A stretch of 64,000 bases of DNA. Origin: Ulva prolifera (Eukaryota; Chlorophyta; Ulvophyceae; Ulvales; Ulvaceae). Of this stretch, positions 14,301 to 32,298 are shown piece by piece; positions within the stretch are counted from its first letter, which is position 1; the number at the start of each line of letters is the position of its first letter. Location of the stretch: NCBI GenBank assembly GCA_023078555.1, contig CM041201.1:315213-379212 (forward strand), in the 5' to 3' direction. The notes under the pieces were generated by a model. That model did no database searches. It was not told the origin of the DNA and saw only the letters and a program-made list of their open reading frames with translations. Both the position numbers and the translations under genes were made by a program.

Positions 14301-17248
14301 GCAGTCGGCGGCCGCGGCGAAGCTCCTCGCAGCCAAGGGCGTGGCGGCCGGCAAGGAGGACGCCGCGGCCAAGGCGGCGGTGGCCGCGGCGGCGGCGGCC
14401 AAGGTCCTCGACAACCCGCCGCCGCCGCTTCGCCTCGAGGCGACGACCCCCGAAGGCGGGGACCAGCTCCGGGCGATGAACCTGGAGCAGCTCCTGGACT
14501 ACACCCCGTCGGACACCAAGGTGCTCCGCGCTGGCACACTGCCATCCCATCTGCCCTGCCGCATGCCTGCGCTGACTCCCCGCGCTGGCACACTGCCATC
14601 CCATCTGCCCTGCCGCATGCCTGCGCTGACTCCCCGCGCTGGCACACTGCCATCCCATCTGCCCTGCCGCATGCCTGCGCTGACTCCCCGCGCTGGCACA
14701 CTGCCATCCCATCTGCCCTGCCGCATGCCTGCGCTGACTCCCCGCGCTGGCACACTGCCATCCCATCTGCCCTGCCGCATGCCTGCGCTGACTCCCCGCG
14801 CTGGCACACTGCCATCCCATCTGCCCTGCCGCATGCCTGCGCTGACTCCCCGCGCTGGCTCCATGCTGCGCGAGGCTGCTGTGGGTGTGTGGGGCCTCTG
14901 TGGGGCATCTGCCGGCTGTTGCCGTAGTGCTCATGCGTGTATGCGGTGCCTGGTGTACCGGCGCCCTGTGGGCAGCTCTGTGCAGGCATGGCCAAGTAGC
15001 CACAGGCTCATGGACGGCATGTCCTGCCGGGCTGGGCCCTGCTGATGGTGATTTGTGGTGTGATGTGCGGGCTGAACCAGCGCGGCTGTGGCGGCCGCGT
15101 AAAGCCACGATCGCTGTGCTTGTTGTCTTCGGGGCTGTCAACTTGGGCACTGGTTCGCAGTGCGGGTGCCTGCCACCGCCCCACCGCCATGTTCACTGCT
15201 GCCCAGGCATTGCAGCTCCAGCAGTCGCCTTGAGTCAGCGATCCTGGCCGAGCTGCCGGGTCGATCGCTGTGAGTGCTTCGGCAGCCCCGCGGCACAACG
15301 GCCGCTCTCACAAATGCCCCGCCGTTTGGCGCTGCTTCGCCTGCGCCAAAGCGCCCGCCGTTTGCAGGAGGCGACGTTCGAGGCGTCGCTGGCGGGTGAG
15401 GGGGTCATGGAACTGCTGTGCATGCATTACGGCCGCGTGCTGCTGTACGCGCTCGGGCCCATCAGCGAGGCGGAGGCGAAACTGAAAGAGGCTGAGAAGG
15501 CGGAGGACGAAGCCCGCCGGCTGTGCGCCCCCGGCCCCGCCCCTCTGTGCTGTGCCCCCTATTGTCATAGGCCCTGGTCCCTCGGTGCCTGCATGCCGTG
15601 CATCAGGTGGTACGGCAGTGATGTATTACATCGGCTTTCACATCTCCGTTATGCGTTGCTTGTCGGCCAAAGTCTGAGCGTGCAAATAGATGTTTGCCGA
15701 CAATGTTCACCCCGAAAAAACCCATTGTCACCAAAGTCGGGGGGGCCTGTGAATAGGCTGCATAGATACAGTAGATGTCACTAGATCAGCGTATGGGTTG
15801 TGGCGCGGAGAGAATTCACGAGCTGCTGGTGCAGAGAGAAGGAGGAGAAGCGGCGGCCTGCAGAGGAGCCCAAGCCGGTGGCCTCTCCGGAGGTGGAGGA
15901 AGAAGACGATGACATCGCCGCTGTTCGCAAGGCTGCCGTGGTGCGCTCTCACACGCATGGCCTGTGTGACATGCGTGCTGCGTGCGTGGCATCACCTGCC
16001 ATGCCATCCCGCCGCACAGGCTCGAGGTGTGAGCGTGCCGATCGTCGCGCGCGTAGCATCGCCATTCATCTCGTGGCAGTCCCTTCAACTCGGCGGCACA
16101 TGCGCCCGCTGTCTCTGTTGCTGTCTTCTGTGCTTGATGTGTCTAAAAACCACTTAATCGGGCGCCGGAATTCGGCTGCGCCTGCGGTGCTGGCCACGTG
16201 CTTTGGTCCGTGCACACAACCCACGCCCCGACACAACCTAACAAATGCTCGCGCCGTGCAGGTCGCGGACGGCGCGGCGCCAGCTGCCGATGCCGCAGTC
16301 GGCACGAAGCGCAAGGCCGAACCCGAGGACGACCCCCGCGCCGCCGCTGGCGAGGCCGCGAAGCGGCACCGCGCGTCCGCAGAGGCCCTCCTGCAGGCCG
16401 CCGCCGCCCCCCCGGCCCCCGCGGCCTCCTCCGGGGAACACCGCGAGAGCTTCCACCTCGCCTGCCGCTTCTTCGACGAAGCCGGAGTCGGCTACCTGGA
16501 TGAGAAGGACCTAGAGGACATCATTCACTGCGTGCACCCGCTCACGTCGCGGCGGTGGGTGCGCACGCTCGTGGAGTCTGTGTGCCGCCGTGGCCGCCTG
16601 CGGTACGCGGAACTGCCGGACCTGCAGGTGGTGTACCACCCGCCGCAGCCGCCCCCCGTCGGGCTTGCGGCCGGGGCGGTGTCGGCGTCGAGCGGGGGCG
16701 CGACGGTGCAGGTGGATGGTGTGATGGTGGACGTTGCGGCGTTGCGCTCTGCGTCGGCCGCGGCGTCGAAGAAGCTGCAGGACGAGAGTGGGGCGCGAGC
16801 CCGCGCGGAGGTGCGCCCCGGTGGTGTCTGGTGTGTGTGTTGGTCACTGTGTCTCAGCAAATGCATGTGCTGCATGCATGTGCTGCAGCTTGGGAATTTC
16901 ACGCTGGGAACACACGTCTATGAGAAAACTGGGATTCCCCATGCCAGATGTTGCTTCAGCATTTCCTCTGTGACAGTCATGGACTGAGAAGTACCCAATC
17001 GTATCCCGGTGAGACTCCCTGAGACTTTGCGTGCGACTGTGCAGGCTGCGCAAGGCACTGCGGAGGCCATGGCGGGCAAGCTGCAGGGGGAGCTGAGCGC
17101 GGCGCAGAAGCACAACATGTCGCTGCGGGAGGAGCTGCAGGCGACGAAGGACGAGCGCGCCGCCCTCGACAAGCGCGTGAAAGAGATGGAGGGCCAGGTC
17201 GAACGCATCCTCGGCGCCGCCCAGACTCTCGCCTCGCAGCGGGGGTAG
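8379..17248 (+). CDS. CCAR1/DBC1-like regulator (complete, 11 exons)
   Basis: Exons 8379-8390, 8505-8684, 9082-9170, 9396-9612, 9989-12271, 13209-13469, 14245-14520, 15368-15522, 15835-15940, 16262-16810 and 17045-17248 splice in phase to 1443 aa. In order: Gly/Gln-rich N-terminus; S1-like domain (about aa 94-160, WTGTVTEIMPPSYGIVDHVAF); Arg/Pro-rich stretch; an LAIKA-like segment with KMYVPSEF; acidic Ala-rich linker; SAP domain (VVQLRAELQARGLSTKG, about aa 600); inactive Nudix-like DBC1 domain (about aa 785-925); a second SAP-like motif (MTVADLQAELRKYSL); Ala-rich segment; lysine- and glutamate-rich linker; EF-hand-like domain (FFDEAGVGYLDEKDLEDII, about aa 1255-1285); C-terminal coiled coil. 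In animals CCAR1 is a nuclear transcription and apoptosis co-regulator; the algal role is unknown. Intron 5 carries a retroelement insertion and intron 7 a 54-bp array. Confidence 0.9.
12345..12511 (-). mobile_element. 109-bp retroelement 3'-end insertion with 29-bp target duplication
   Basis: The 29 bases at 12345-12373 (GGGCTCCCACGC...GCATGCATGTA) recur exactly at 12483-12511. Between them, 12374-12482 matches 39209-39315: GTTACAAAGG at one end, then the reverse complement of the last codons of the retroelement ORF. On the minus strand it still reads RARTRPRAMTA-stop. This is a severely 5'-truncated copy inserted in intron 5 of the CCAR1-like gene. The same insertion with the same duplication lies at 62135-62301. 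Confidence 0.92.
12951..13195 (+). repeat. Degenerate CTGCACTGCT repeats in CCAR1-like intron 5
   Basis: CACTGCACTGCTGG-type units recur roughly every 15-16 bases from 12951 to 13055, then more loosely up to the acceptor at 13208. They make a pyrimidine-rich run before the exon. Copy B has the same at 62741-62985. Confidence 0.8.
14527..14850 (+). repeat. Six tandem 54-bp repeats in CCAR1-like intron 7
   Basis: Six consecutive units beginning CGCGCTGGCACACTGCCATC and ending CTGCGCTGACTCCC, essentially identical to each other, followed by a partial unit. The array starts 7 bases after the donor at 14521. Because 54 is divisible by 3 and no stop occurs, the frame stays open from the preceding exon through the array to a stop at 15043-15045. 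Confidence 0.93.
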
Positions 17249-18099
17249 GCCCCGGTGGCCTGCACCCCACGCCGGGGCATAAAATCAAAAATGACTCCTC
17301 ATGAATGAGTGCCCCAGGTGGGCATGGAGAGGGCCGTGGCTCGTGTGCTCTGCTGTCCATGAATGTGGGGTTAGGCTGGGTTCCGTGTGGGCATCTTGGT
17401 GGGCGTGGGGAAAAGCATCAGGTGTGGTGTGTGTGAGGTGATGGATGACAGGCTCTGGATGTGTGCAGTAGCATACTACTTAGCAGCTCGAGTGTGGCAA
17501 CCGCCCTGGCTGTGTCTCTGCCCTGCAGTGCAACTTAGTGGCCGCGGCAGGGAGGGGTTTTGGCTTGTGGCAGGTTGGTGTGGTGGCCTGGCAATCAATT
17601 CATGGCCGTGATGTGTGAACTGACAGACGTAGTGAAGGCAGCCATGATTCGATGCTGGGTGACAGGCATGTTCAGGCGTGCCTGACGGACGCCACAGCTG
17701 CAGCAGGGCGCGTGAAATGTATGCTCTCTGACAGCCCTCGCTCAGCGAGAGGACAAGCAGGCTCGAAAATTGTCTGGCGACGCAACATGAAACATTGCAG
17801 TTCTGAGAATGACTGGTGCAACACATGATGGACCCTCTTCAGTGCGCCGTGTGCTTCCAAGACATGTAGCGTGCACAGCTGTGCCTCTGTCACAGCCCCT
17901 GCATGTTCCTCAAGGCTGACACTTTGGAATCATCTTGGCAGTCAGCATCCGTCAGAACAGGAGGGCCATTACTCACACTCTCATCAGCATCACCTGAACT
18001 TTCCACTCCATACAGCACTCGCTCATCTGACACCAGGTTAATACTCACTGCAGCAACGTGCTACATCCTATTCTTCAGCCGCTTGTAGTAATGGAGTAG
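17249..18099. other. Intergenic between convergent CCAR1-like and phosphatase genes
   Basis: Tail-to-tail 3' regions. No further exon or repeat was recognised. Confidence 0.5.
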
Positions 18100-19280
18100 T
18101 CAGTGCTTCGGAGGGTCTACACTGGACAGGTAGTCCTCCAGATTTGACCGCTGGAGACGATTCAGTTTGCATTTCGGCCTTGTAGCTTGCAACTGTGCAA
18201 GAGCTGCATCGATGTTGGCTGCATCTCCAGCCATGACCATCGACGCGATCAAGACCTGCGCTGACCGGCCATGCCCATGGGCACAATGGACTAGCACAGC
18301 TCGGCCAAGCCTGCGTTGCTGCAGGGCAAAGTCCACTCCCCTCTTGACATCATTTGCAGATACTCCTGCAGTCAACCACTTGGTGAGCCACCTTCGGAGG
18401 CCTGGCATAGAGGTCTGTTGTGGCAGCAACAGATGAGTTGTTCATTGCAAAAAGCTAGATCAAACATTTTTTGATAAGATGCAACCTAAGGGCACAGCTG
18501 TAACGGCCTGTGACCATGACTGGCTATAAGTTGTGATATTGACATCTGGAGGCATTCACCTTGAGTGTCCCACGTTGGGAGACATATATATGGTCTTTCG
18601 AAGGTCCTAGGATATTCTGATGTGCAATCGACCACACTGAGATCTCCTTTTGGCAGAGCTGCCTCGGTGTATGGCCATCCCCCAATATACCAGCCATTGG
18701 CTACCTCCTGAATCAGAGGCTCCTTAGACTTCGATCTTCGTATAGCAAGACGAAGATGTAGCAACGCATGAAAAGGCAGAATTGCTACTCTAGAGCCCTT
18801 TCTGAAACGTCCAGACATCCTGTCCTGCATGTCATCACAGCTGCGTGCATCAGCGCTCGCCAAATCAGGGCTGTACATGAAGAAGCCAGCAGATCAAGCC
18901 CTACTATCTATCCATTTTGATGCATGAGGTGCTTCGCTGTGTCACTGTCGATGCGCATCTACTCACTGTGCGGCAAGTACCTTTCCAAGGATCCATGGTG
19001 TCTTAGCATACAGGGCGTCTGACGATGCTATCGAGACAATGAATCCAGAAATTGCCGCATGTATCAGTGCCGCGACTGCAGGTGCGGGCAAATGATGCTG
19101 TAGCAGGTACGTGCCCGCGGCTGTCAGGGTGGCCGCACTGCCAGTGACTATAGAGAGGCCCCCCATTACGGCAATCGGAGGGGAAATGCTGGAGCAGTTG
19201 GCTGAAGTCGCAAGCAAATCGGGAACATCAGCCTTGTCCGGACCAGTGCTTCGCTCGTGCCCGACATGTCGCGACAGCAT
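18100..19280 (-). CDS. Membrane-anchored dual-specificity phosphatase
   Basis: Minus-strand exons 19280-18981, 18824-18560 and 18365-18100 give 276 aa. An in-frame TAG lies 12 bases upstream of the ATG at 19280, which supports the start. Exon 1 carries two hydrophobic segments (about aa 35-54 and 66-88), so the enzyme is probably membrane-attached. Exon 2 encodes NGWYIGGWPY and PYICLPTWDTQ, the usual N-terminal part of this phosphatase type. Exon 3 holds the catalytic P-loop VHCAHGHGRSA, matching HCxxGxxR(S/T), with the nucleophile Cys at about aa 216 and the Arg at about aa 222. The general acid is probably the Asp of PTWDTQ. It would dephosphorylate Tyr/Ser/Thr or possibly a phospholipid; the substrate cannot be inferred. 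It is divergent from MCM2. Confidence 0.85.
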
Positions 19281-19589
19281 GGTCTTGGCGCGCTAGGCAA
19301 TTCGATCCGTTGCATGCGCAATTCAAGACGCAAGGAGCGCGTCGCCAGGCCAATGGCTGTTCAAATCGCTGCAGCGCAGCAAGCATAGGAGCACATGGAT
19401 AGCCGTCCTGATATGAGCATGAGCACTTGGTAGAGGTATATCTCGATCGCTGCATTAGATACGTGTCAGTTTAGCGGTGTACGTTTGCTCGAACTCTGTG
19501 GGTTGGGAAGATCGATCTGCCAGCAAAAACGATCAATTAGAGACTGCGTGTAGCATATATCTGCTCTGCAATCGGCCATAGACGTCAGC
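19281..19589. promoter_or_regulatory. Short divergent promoter region between phosphatase and MCM2
   Basis: Only about 310 bases separate the two divergent start codons, so promoters and 5' leaders of both genes must lie here. No specific element was identified. Confidence 0.5.
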
Positions 19590-26304
<6,715 letters not shown>

Positions 26305-27169
26305 TCATCTGATGCGTGAGCTGGCTATGCAGCGGAGTGAACAGCGCCCAGGCGGAGATGGGCAAAACCACAATGAGTGTTCCTGACCTGGCAGTTTTGT
26401 GTTTGATTGTGTGAGAAGTTTGCTGATGTCTCGGACGGAACATGTGTGTAAGCGTGTATACGAGAGCACACAACCACAGCCTGTGTGCGAGTGGGAGTGT
26501 ATCCGCACTATCGATGTAGAAAAATCAGACTTATCTAGCCAATCAGGCAGACCCGTGATAGCGTGCTTGACTCCTGCAATTGTGTGCCAGAGTTTCATCT
26601 CTTTCCCCATCTACAATGCTGCGCGAGGGTGCGGTGACGTGTTTGTGGCCGGCAGGCTAAAGACACACTTCGTCACTGTGCCGTGCAGAATGAGCAAGCT
26701 TATTAATCTGTGCTATGGCCGGCTTGCATAGCGTCTCACGCACCTCAAGGTTCATAGCATTGGAATCCGTCTGAACTCTGTATGACAAGTGCGATCACAT
26801 GATAAAGCAGCTTACCTCTTCAGGGCAGCCAGAGTAACGCAACTGAGCAATATTCAAGACCTTTTCAAGGCGCCCATCGCTCATATTGGCTGCTATCTTC
26901 AGACACATATTTAGCTGTAAAAACATATTTAGGTCTCAAACAAGAGTTTGTATCAATCCCGCTCCTGTTTGCATTTTCGCTCGTCCTGAATCATCTGCAG
27001 AATCGTTTCACGCTGCTGATTGTACGTAAATCACATATGTGGATTTTCATGTGATCAAGTGCATGCTATGCAGCATGCTCAAATGTGTATTAGACCATGC
27101 CGGATGCCTGTTTTGGTCCTGGATTTTGTAGTTTTTAGTGCCCGAATGGATAGGGAATGCAATCCTGCA
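26305..27169. other. MCM2 3' region and intergenic
   Basis: Includes a TGTAA motif at 26447-26451, 143 bases after the MCM2 stop, the form of the chlorophyte polyadenylation signal. Otherwise relatively AT-rich, with no exon recognised, up to the target-site duplication of the next element. Confidence 0.5.
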
Positions 27170-29128
27170 CACATACATATCTGCACAAGTGCTGCACAAG
27201 TGCACGACCTACTCGCGCGACCCCCAGCATGCGGGAGCCGTCGCGGCCGCGCTCGGCATTACGCATGCCACGGAGGGCACCGTCGTCACCGGCACACCCA
27301 TCGGCACCCCGGCGTTCGAGTCGGCGCACGCGCAAGCGGCGGCCGACAAGGTGTGCGCAACCATCGAGAAGATGATAAGCCTGCCCCTGAAAACGCAAGA
27401 CCGATTCTTGCTGCTCACGATTTCCTGCCAACGCCGCATTCTGCACTACGCCAGGGCGGTGCCATGGGCGCACACTTCTGATCACACGCGCCGGACGGAG
27501 GCGTCTGTCCTGGCTGCGGTGAATGAAATCACGCGCGTCCCGCGGGACGACCCTCGGGCAGCCGCGCAAGCAGTCCTCCCTGCGCGCCTCGGTGGCCTGT
27601 ATCATGTCCACGCTGCAGGCGGTCGCGGACGGAGCATACCTCGCTGCGGCTGCGGTGAGCCACAAGGCATTCGCAGGAGGCCCCGAGCGCATGCAGCCGT
27701 TCTGTGGGCCGCACGGGCAACAATTGCAGGAAGCCTGGCAGGCCCTCAACGTCGCTGAGCAGCTCCACCCGGAGCTGCCCGGGCCGGCGAGCGGCGACAC
27801 CATCGCCAAGGTGTTACCTGCTATGTAGCAGCGAGTCACCAAGGTGGTTGCCCTGCGCCGCCGGGCGGCTCTGCTTGCCAGTCATGATGTCACCACGCTC
27901 GAGGGTGCATGCAACCTGGCACGGCTGCGCAGTTGTGCTTGCCGTGCGGCCACCGTATGGTTGAGCACCCTGCCGCTCTCCCAGGCGCTGCGCCTGACCG
28001 ATGTTGAGTTCATGCTGTGGATCAGGTATCTCTTGGGCATCTCTGGCCCCTCCCAATGCCGTCGGCTCGCGCCGCGCATGTGGCGCGTTCGTACAGCCGC
28101 ATGATCTTGACCATGCCATGAATTGCCCAGACATGTCAGGGACCTGGACTTCGCGCCACAGTATCGTTGAAAAACAATGGCGCGAGATCGGGTCCCACCC
28201 ATGTGTGGCATTCACGCGCATCCCGCGCACATCGGCGTTCGTCTGCGCGCGGCGTGCGGATGCTCCACGGCAGGTGCTGCCCGGCCAGACTCGCCCCTCC
28301 ATGACCCGCCACAGCCTGTCCCATCCCCCCCCCCCCCCGGTCGCGGGCCCTTCGCGCGCGGCGATTCCGCCCGCGGAGCCGACGCCTGCGGCTCCGCCGC
28401 GCCGGCGGCCGCGCGCGCGGCTGCGGCGCCGGCGCCAACATCTGCTGAGGTCGCCGATGCCGGTGCTGGACACAGCACCCATGTGGGGCGACCCGCGCCG
28501 GACGCTGCGCAGGCTGCGACGGCGGCGGCGGCAGTTGGTGGCCAGGGTGCGGTAGGGCCTGGGGTGCAGGCCGCTGCTGCACGGGCGGAGGGGCTGGAGG
28601 TGGTTCTCTGGACGTTGGCCCGAGACAAGATGGGGGACCTCATGTTTATGCCGCCGGATGAACCTCTGCGCATAGGGGATATCTCGATTGTGAACCCATG
28701 TGCTGATACCTACTGCGGCCGCGCGGCCCGGGAGGATGGGGGTGCTGCGGTGACGCGAGATGTGCAGAAGCGCAATGCTTATCGTTCGTACAACTCTGAT
28801 GCATATAGCTTTGTGCCGTTGTCACATGAGACGCATGGTCGCTTGGGACAGCCTGCTATGTATCACTTGAATCGGCTGGCGGAGGTTGCGTCTCGGTGTG
28901 GTAAGGTGAACCGTGCTTTGTTTGTGACGAATGCTCTGCGCCCGTTGAGTGTGGCTTTGTTCATAGGGAATGCTGATGTGCTTCGTGCGGGGCTTCATCC
29001 CGTTGCTGGTATAACCGGCAGGGCGATGGTGCACGGCCTAGTGCCATGACTGAGTAAGTGGATTTGGGAGTGGGTTCCTAGCAACGGCTCGATGCCCGGC
29101 CTCTGTCCTTTGTAACCACATACATATC
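27170..29128 (+). mobile_element. 5'-truncated, decayed retroelement copy with 12-bp target duplication
   Basis: The insertion spans 27182-29116 between direct repeats CACATACATATC at 27170-27181 and 29117-29128. It matches the complete-ORF element at 39209-42213 from the residues LHKC (about aa 357) to the 3' end, in opposite orientation. The reading frame is broken by a one-base deletion near 27600, a CAG-to-TAG stop at 27826 and another frameshift near 28045. The C-terminal part (28177-29049 frame) still reads CGRAAREDGGAA and SHETHGRLG. It ends in CCTTTGTAAC like the other copies. The reverse-transcriptase catalytic region is absent, so it is inactive. Confidence 0.9.
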
Positions 29129-29574
29129 ATCATGCAGCAGTCCAGGCTTCGGTGAACACCAGTCAAGCCAGCAAGTGCGCCCCAATTGTCCTTTGGTTTT
29201 CATTCACCAGCATGCGGCACACAACTCTGTGACCTTTCTATGAAAGATGGTCAGTCGACCAACATGTGTGTTGAACGGGGGACAGAACACATAGTAGGTT
29301 CACTTGAAAGCCGCTACATTGTCGGTACACCGGAATCTTACAGAGCTGTCACAAGTCTCCGAGCTGCACCCAGATTTCATGCATCATTGAAACGCCAAAG
29401 CCTCGCCACACACCAGTGCCTGATGCCAAGAGCAGCTCACCACTTGCCACAACAGCTCCATCCACCGTGCATACCCCAACAGATGGCACGTGTGCCGCCA
29501 TGCTTGAACTTTCAGCGCCACTGGTCCCCAGCTGGAACAATCCCAGTGTGAGTCCATGTGTTCTTTATGCTGAG
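29129..29574. other. Intergenic, 3' of prominin-like gene
   Basis: No exon or repeat recognised; probably the 3' untranslated region of the minus-strand membrane protein gene. Confidence 0.5.
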
Positions 29575-32298
29575 CTATGGAGTTTGCGGTTGGAGTAACT
29601 TGTCCTCCTCGCCTGGTGCAATCTTGCCATGTGCTGGCTTCGTGACCTTGCGCCAACATGAGCACACAAACAACGCAGCGAGCATGAGGCCAATCCCAGA
29701 TAGCAAGCATCCTGTCCCCAGAGTCTTGAACGTGTCGGCTAGCGGGTGGCAATGTGCTACCATAACAAATGTGATCTCCATGAGGAATGAACATGTAATG
29801 AAGCGGTGCAGCTTTCCAATGACCATTTCGAAAATTGCGACCGCCTCTGCTTTGTTTGTCATCCCGTCAAATTCAGTTGGGAAGAGTGGGGTGCCCATCA
29901 CCACACATGCTTCACGGGTAACATTGTTTTCATCTTCGGGCGATACTCCAGTGCACACATACTGCTGATATACAGTCTCCACATTCTCCAATGGAGTCAG
30001 TCCTGATGCGGAGCAGGCTCCTGGCGGCGTGGGCACGTAAGAGCCATCCAACTCTTGATATGGCGCACACAGCTGCGGAAAGGAAGCCGGTGTCACGAAG
30101 ACGTTGTCAATGCCACCGGACCCTGCAGTTTTCTGCTCCTGCTCTTACTTGTGCACATGTCGGAAAGATTGCAGAGCGCTTTTCACGGATCTCACCACTG
30201 TCAAACGCGCATCCAAGTCGCAGTGTCGATGTCAGTTTTTTGACAAAATTCGCGTCATTCAGAATGGTTGTTTTTCCAACAGCTGCACTCTCTCTGCTGG
30301 CTGCTGTCAACACTCCACGGTAATCGTCATAGTTCAGCAGATTCGTTGCAGTGGTAAAGCAGTTGCCCGTGATGTTGGTTCCAAAGTCAACCGTGGTCAA
30401 AGGATAATTTGTCTGGTGCCAAGAGCATAAAGATGCATCATCCAGGGCATCTGCAAGGCTGAACCAGGTTAGTGTGGAAAGTTGATTCAATGAATAGCTG
30501 ATACAGAGCCGCCCTGACCAAACAACTTGCATGAACAGGTGCCATGAATGCACAGTGTTCAGGATGTAGCGTACCATTGATATTGAACGTTGCTTGATTC
30601 AGGAGGCTAGGTGAGGCACATTGATAGATAGACGAGAGCAATGGAGCATCAACAGAGGTGGCTGATGCTGTGCAGAGCTCTGTGTGCAGTGAATTTCCAG
30701 TGTTGAAGTCGTTGCATGTGCTGTCCAACATGGCTACAACTTGGAGGCCCTGATCATTTGCCTCTGCAGAGAACCAGAAAGTCAAGGTCAGGGATCAGCG
30801 CACTTGACTGCGGTTTCGTGCCAGAACAGCATGATTCCACCAGTTGGATGACTAATACCTGCAATGTCTGCATTTGCGTTCGCGATTGCTGTCACAATCC
30901 CTGACTGGATCTCCCGAGTGGCATCCATGGACGTGCCCATCACGCCAGAACAGTCCATCTCTGGCAGTCGGGAGGGCTGGTTATCCAAGATCTCATCCAA
31001 CGCAACACAGAAGTCGGTGAGAATACCACCTGTCACAGCAAACGCTCCAAACAGGATCCATGCACTCCAATTGATCAGGAAGGCCAGGAACAGGAAGGAG
31101 CTGAGCATCCAGTTTTGCTGCAATCAATTGATTGTTATCTTTTTGGTTGTTCATCCAGCACTCCTGACAATGGCAAACAAAAAAGTTGAGCAGGAAACCA
31201 GAAGGGAAGTGATTAGGGCAATGCCCCTTCTACAAGTTCGCCTGAAACAATTCAAGACGCCTGTCAGAGCATCTTCACTCTGATGTCACCACATCCAGTG
31301 AGACTTACCAACAGAGCAGCTCCGCACAGTCCGAGGAGCGCGACTCCCATCAGCACTCCACCAATGGCCATGGCAATGGTGCTGATCCACTTGAGGATGC
31401 CGTCAGCAGCATCCAATGTGTCCTGCAAGTCTTCGTCACGCAGTGTCTGTATTTCAGCAGTCGCGCTCCTCAGGTCATCAGCAGAATCATTGTCTACACC
31501 AGCTTTTGCGAGTGCTTCGATCGTGCCAGCTGTGATATCTTGCAGGTCAGCCAGCAACGAGTCAACCTGCACATGACACAACCTGAACCAGCCTGCTTGG
31601 ATCTGAACACAAACGCCGTTTGTTCACAGTTGTAAACAAGCTGAACTCATGACCGCGCACCACTGCCACAATTCCTGTGACCAGGTCATCGATGATACCA
31701 ACAGTTTTGGGCCCGGCTGACAATACAATGATGCCTCCAACAGCGCCGATAATGGCGGCCACTGCAATGACCGCAACAAAAGGGAGGCGCTGCATGTACC
31801 TTTTATCTTGCGGCTTCTGGCAACAGCCCCTTTTCTTACTGCAGCACTTGCAACAGGCACTGACAAGGAAAAACAATAGGTAAGACACCAAAACAATGAC
31901 ACCGATTGCGCCTCCCACAAATAACGGGGTCAGCTTTTTGGCGAGATAATCGCTGTCTGCAAAATCGATCTCCTGCAAGAAATATACACAATCTCAGGAC
32001 ACCACCAGGATAAACTGAGTTCATATTGAGATTGCCGACCTGCCAACATAGTGGAAGACCCTACAGGATGCAGCAGGCAATTGTCTTTGTCGGACATTAC
32101 CTCGGTCTCATCGAGCAGGGACCGCGCGCTGCCCCTTGTTTCAGGCCACCACGCCGGCAAAGCATCGCCGAAGACGTTCTTGAGGCTATTCAGGATTCCA
32201 TGGACGGACCGGAGGATTGTTTCCTCCATCTTGATGCCTACACGCAACCGCGACAAAGTGAGCATGAACCATTTGTGACCAGCAGTCTGTGCATCCAT
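29575..32298 (-). CDS. Prominin/tweety-like five-span membrane protein
   Basis: Minus-strand exons 32298-32101, 31972-31661, 31566-31309, 31117-30859, 30763-30527, 30450-30149 and 30072-29575 join in phase to 687 aa; a start at the later in-frame Met (MEETILRSV) is equally possible. Hydrophobic segments give five spans: TM1 GAIGVIVLVSYLLFFLVS, TM2 FVAVIAVAAIIGAVGGIIV, a first loop, TM3 STIAMAIGGVLMGVALLG, TM4 SSFLFLAFLINWSAWILFG, a long Cys-containing second loop, and TM5 LLSGIGLMLAALFVCS. A Cys cluster (CCKCCSKKRGCC) directly follows TM1, as in prominins. Topology with two large loops is shared by prominin and tweety families, both linked to membrane curvature or ion and lipid handling; the exact assignment and function are inference. 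No typical signal peptide is visible in the first exon as modelled. Confidence 0.75.

Noticed and set aside
14527..14850. Six regular repeats as a possible CRISPR array
   Set aside because: The units are contiguous with no unique spacers, and they lie in an intron of a eukaryotic gene.
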